Origin: Limibacter armeniacum
GTDB taxonomy: Bacteria > Bacteroidota > Bacteroidia > Cytophagales > Flammeovirgaceae
Assembly (NCBI RefSeq): GCF_036880985.1
Contig: NZ_JBAJNO010000009.1
Location: 3,012,501 to 3,076,500 of the forward strand
Direction: 5' to 3'
DNA: 64,000 nucleotides
The position numbers were made by a program, and so were the translations under genes. Each line of letters begins with the position of its first letter. Within the stretch, counting starts at the first letter, position 1. The notes below the pieces were generated by a model. The model saw only the letters and a program-made list of their open reading frames with translations. It did not search any database and was not told the origin of the DNA. Below are positions 63,309 to 64,000 of the stretch, piece by piece.

Positions 63309-63470
63309 CCACTTTTTTCTTGATAAAAAAGTGGACAAAAAATCAAGGCTGTGAAGCTTGGGCTAAATTCTCCTTCCTTCAGCTAAAAATGCTGTAACTC
63401 GCTGCGCTCAAACAGCAGCATTTTTTACGCCTCTGTCGGTCGAATTCTTTACGCCCATGCTCCAAGGCCG
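63309..63470 (+). repeat. Structured ~165-bp repeat with covarying first stem
   Basis: The first stem reads CCACTTTTTT with AAAAAAGTGG instead of GTTCTTTTT with AAAAAGAAC, so both arms have changed while pairing is kept. The second stem CTTGAT with ATCAAG is intact. It lies 18 bp upstream of the 62725-63291 gene. Confidence 0.9.
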
Positions 63471-63488
63471 ATTATCTTAAAGGGTATG

Positions 63489-63731
63489 TTATAGATGTGT
63501 TTCGTAGAAGATTTCGGTAATGGCTTCTGTGAGGTTGAGGTTTTCTATGGTGTCGGTGATGTTGACAGCTTGCCCTGATGGGGTCATGGCTTCTACGCTG
63601 TGGAGGTTGAAGAATGCCTTGTAGCCTGTTTTGGGGTCATCTTCATCGACATAACCGGCTATGCGGAGGGTGAAGTCAGCGCCAAGGATGTCGGCGCTGA
63701 TCTCGAAGAGGTAAAAGCCTGGTGTCAACAT
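63489..63731 (-). CDS. Hypothetical small protein overlapping a SymE-like gene
   Basis: 80 residues from ATG 63731 (MLTPGFYLFEISADILGADF). The open frame extends further upstream, but that part is the antiparallel frame of the SymE-like gene. Its start overlaps the end of that gene by 7 nt (ATGTTGA), which suggests translational coupling. A beta-rich N-terminal half precedes a helical acidic tail (ITDTIENLNLTEAITEIFYE). No family is recognised. Confidence 0.7.
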   Translation of the reverse strand: MLTPGFYLFEISADILGADFTLRIAGYVDEDDPKTGYKAFFNLHSVEAMTPSGQAVNITDTIENLNLTEAITEIFYETHL

Positions 63732-63898
63732 TTTTCGATGGTGATTTTGTGGTGCTCGATGCTGACCTTGACCTTTTCGCCTGCGGCAAAACCAGCGGTT
63801 TGGAGCTGTTTGCCTTCTAGGGCTAACGAGGGGAAGCATACTTCACGGAAGCGGCGGCGGTAGTACTTGCGCTGCATAATCTTAAAAGTGGTTTTCAT
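63725..63898 (-). CDS. SymE-like small protein
   Basis: 57 residues, MKTTFKIMQRKYYRRRFREV followed by the SymE/AbrB-like core PSLALEGKQLQTAGFAAGEK and VKVSIEHHKITIEKC. SymE toxins are AbrB-fold RNA endonuclease-like proteins held in check by an antisense RNA; members in Bacteroidota mobile elements are mostly untested. The basic arginine-rich N-terminus could bind nucleic acid. It shares its stop region with the next gene's start. No antisense RNA was identified. Confidence 0.72.
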   Translation of the reverse strand: MKTTFKIMQRKYYRRRFREVCFPSLALEGKQLQTAGFAAGEKVKVSIEHHKITIEKC

Positions 63899-63961
63899 TT
63901 TGGTTGAGGGGATGAGGGATGGGAAAATATAGGGCAGACCTGTAAGCCTGCCCCTGTGGGG

Positions 63962-64000
63962 CTAAAAAGGCAGCTCGTTGATGCCTGCTTTTTGGATGCT
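63962..64000 (-). CDS. C-terminal end of a protein ending ELPF (SSB-like tail), truncated by window edge
   Basis: The minus strand from the right edge reads SIQKAGINELPF then TAG. A hydrophobic ELPF/DIPF tip is typical of single-stranded DNA-binding proteins, which would fit the recombination module, but only twelve residues are visible. Confidence 0.35.
   Translation of the reverse strand, partial: SIQKAGINELPF

Noticed and set aside
1-64000. CRISPR array or tRNA/rRNA genes
   Set aside because: The tandem arrays have 220-250 bp periods with conserved spacers, unlike CRISPR; no cloverleaf or rRNA-like segment was recognised by eye.

Overview
The window looks like a chromosomal segment of a gliding-type Bacteroidota, most likely order Cytophagales. 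The support is a type IX secretion pair (PorU sortase and PorV), a giant subtilase with a type IX C-terminal sorting domain, a DUF6266 gene, a TPR/transmembrane/LuxR-type regulator, two arylsulfatases, and promoters of the TAnnTTTG type. Species cannot be assigned by reading alone. I see no rRNA, tRNA, CRISPR array or transposase.

Layout. 1-20.2 kb is mostly core genome: a hybrid histidine kinase entering from the left edge, porU-porV, an M16 protein without its zinc site, aroE, a STAS protein, purA, a coiled-coil lipoprotein, a COG2509-type flavoprotein, pdxH, murA (with Asp in place of the fosfomycin-target Cys), a Ycf48-like lipoprotein, rpiB and a glycosyltransferase. It is interrupted at 10.9-11.4 kb by a deletion scar that joins the start of one glycosyltransferase gene to the end of a MraY/WecA-type gene. 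20.6-30.3 kb is accessory: a small DNA-binding protein divergent from a DUF6266 gene, a DUF1254/DUF1214 lipoprotein, a metal-binding HMA protein, a Ca2+/Na+ exchanger, DUF4136 and PepSY-like proteins, an arylsulfatase, and a scattered family of small STAS/SEC14-like proteins with one broken duplicate.

30.3-46.4 kb is repeat-rich: a 2.2 kb non-coding stretch packed with unrelated stem-loops, an orphan Xre/MbcA-type antitoxin followed by a STAS/SEC14-like gene, a 794-bp duplicated promoter region, two tandem DUF6252-like lipoproteins, a CutA-like protein, a secreted pseudo-caspase with Sel1 repeats, and two toxin-like proteins without signal peptides (a six-repeat lectin-like module fused to PI-PLC, and a PLAT domain fused to an aerolysin-like region). 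46.4-60.3 kb carries a HAD phosphatase lipoprotein, a second arylsulfatase, a GC-richer giant S8 protease split by a one-base frameshift, a degenerate acylphosphatase-like protein and the TPR-LuxR regulator.

60.3-64 kb is a minus-strand phage-like recombination module: a RecE-type PD-(D/E)XK nuclease, two unknown proteins, a SymE-like small protein and the tail of a protein ending in ELPF. It is interleaved with a structured ~165-bp repeat. That repeat occurs 13 times in the window, all in one orientation, ten of them in two tandem arrays. Its first 40 nt have A-B-A'-B' complementarity, meaning a pseudoknot or two mutually exclusive hairpins. This repeat and the toxin-like pair are the most interesting unexplained objects here.
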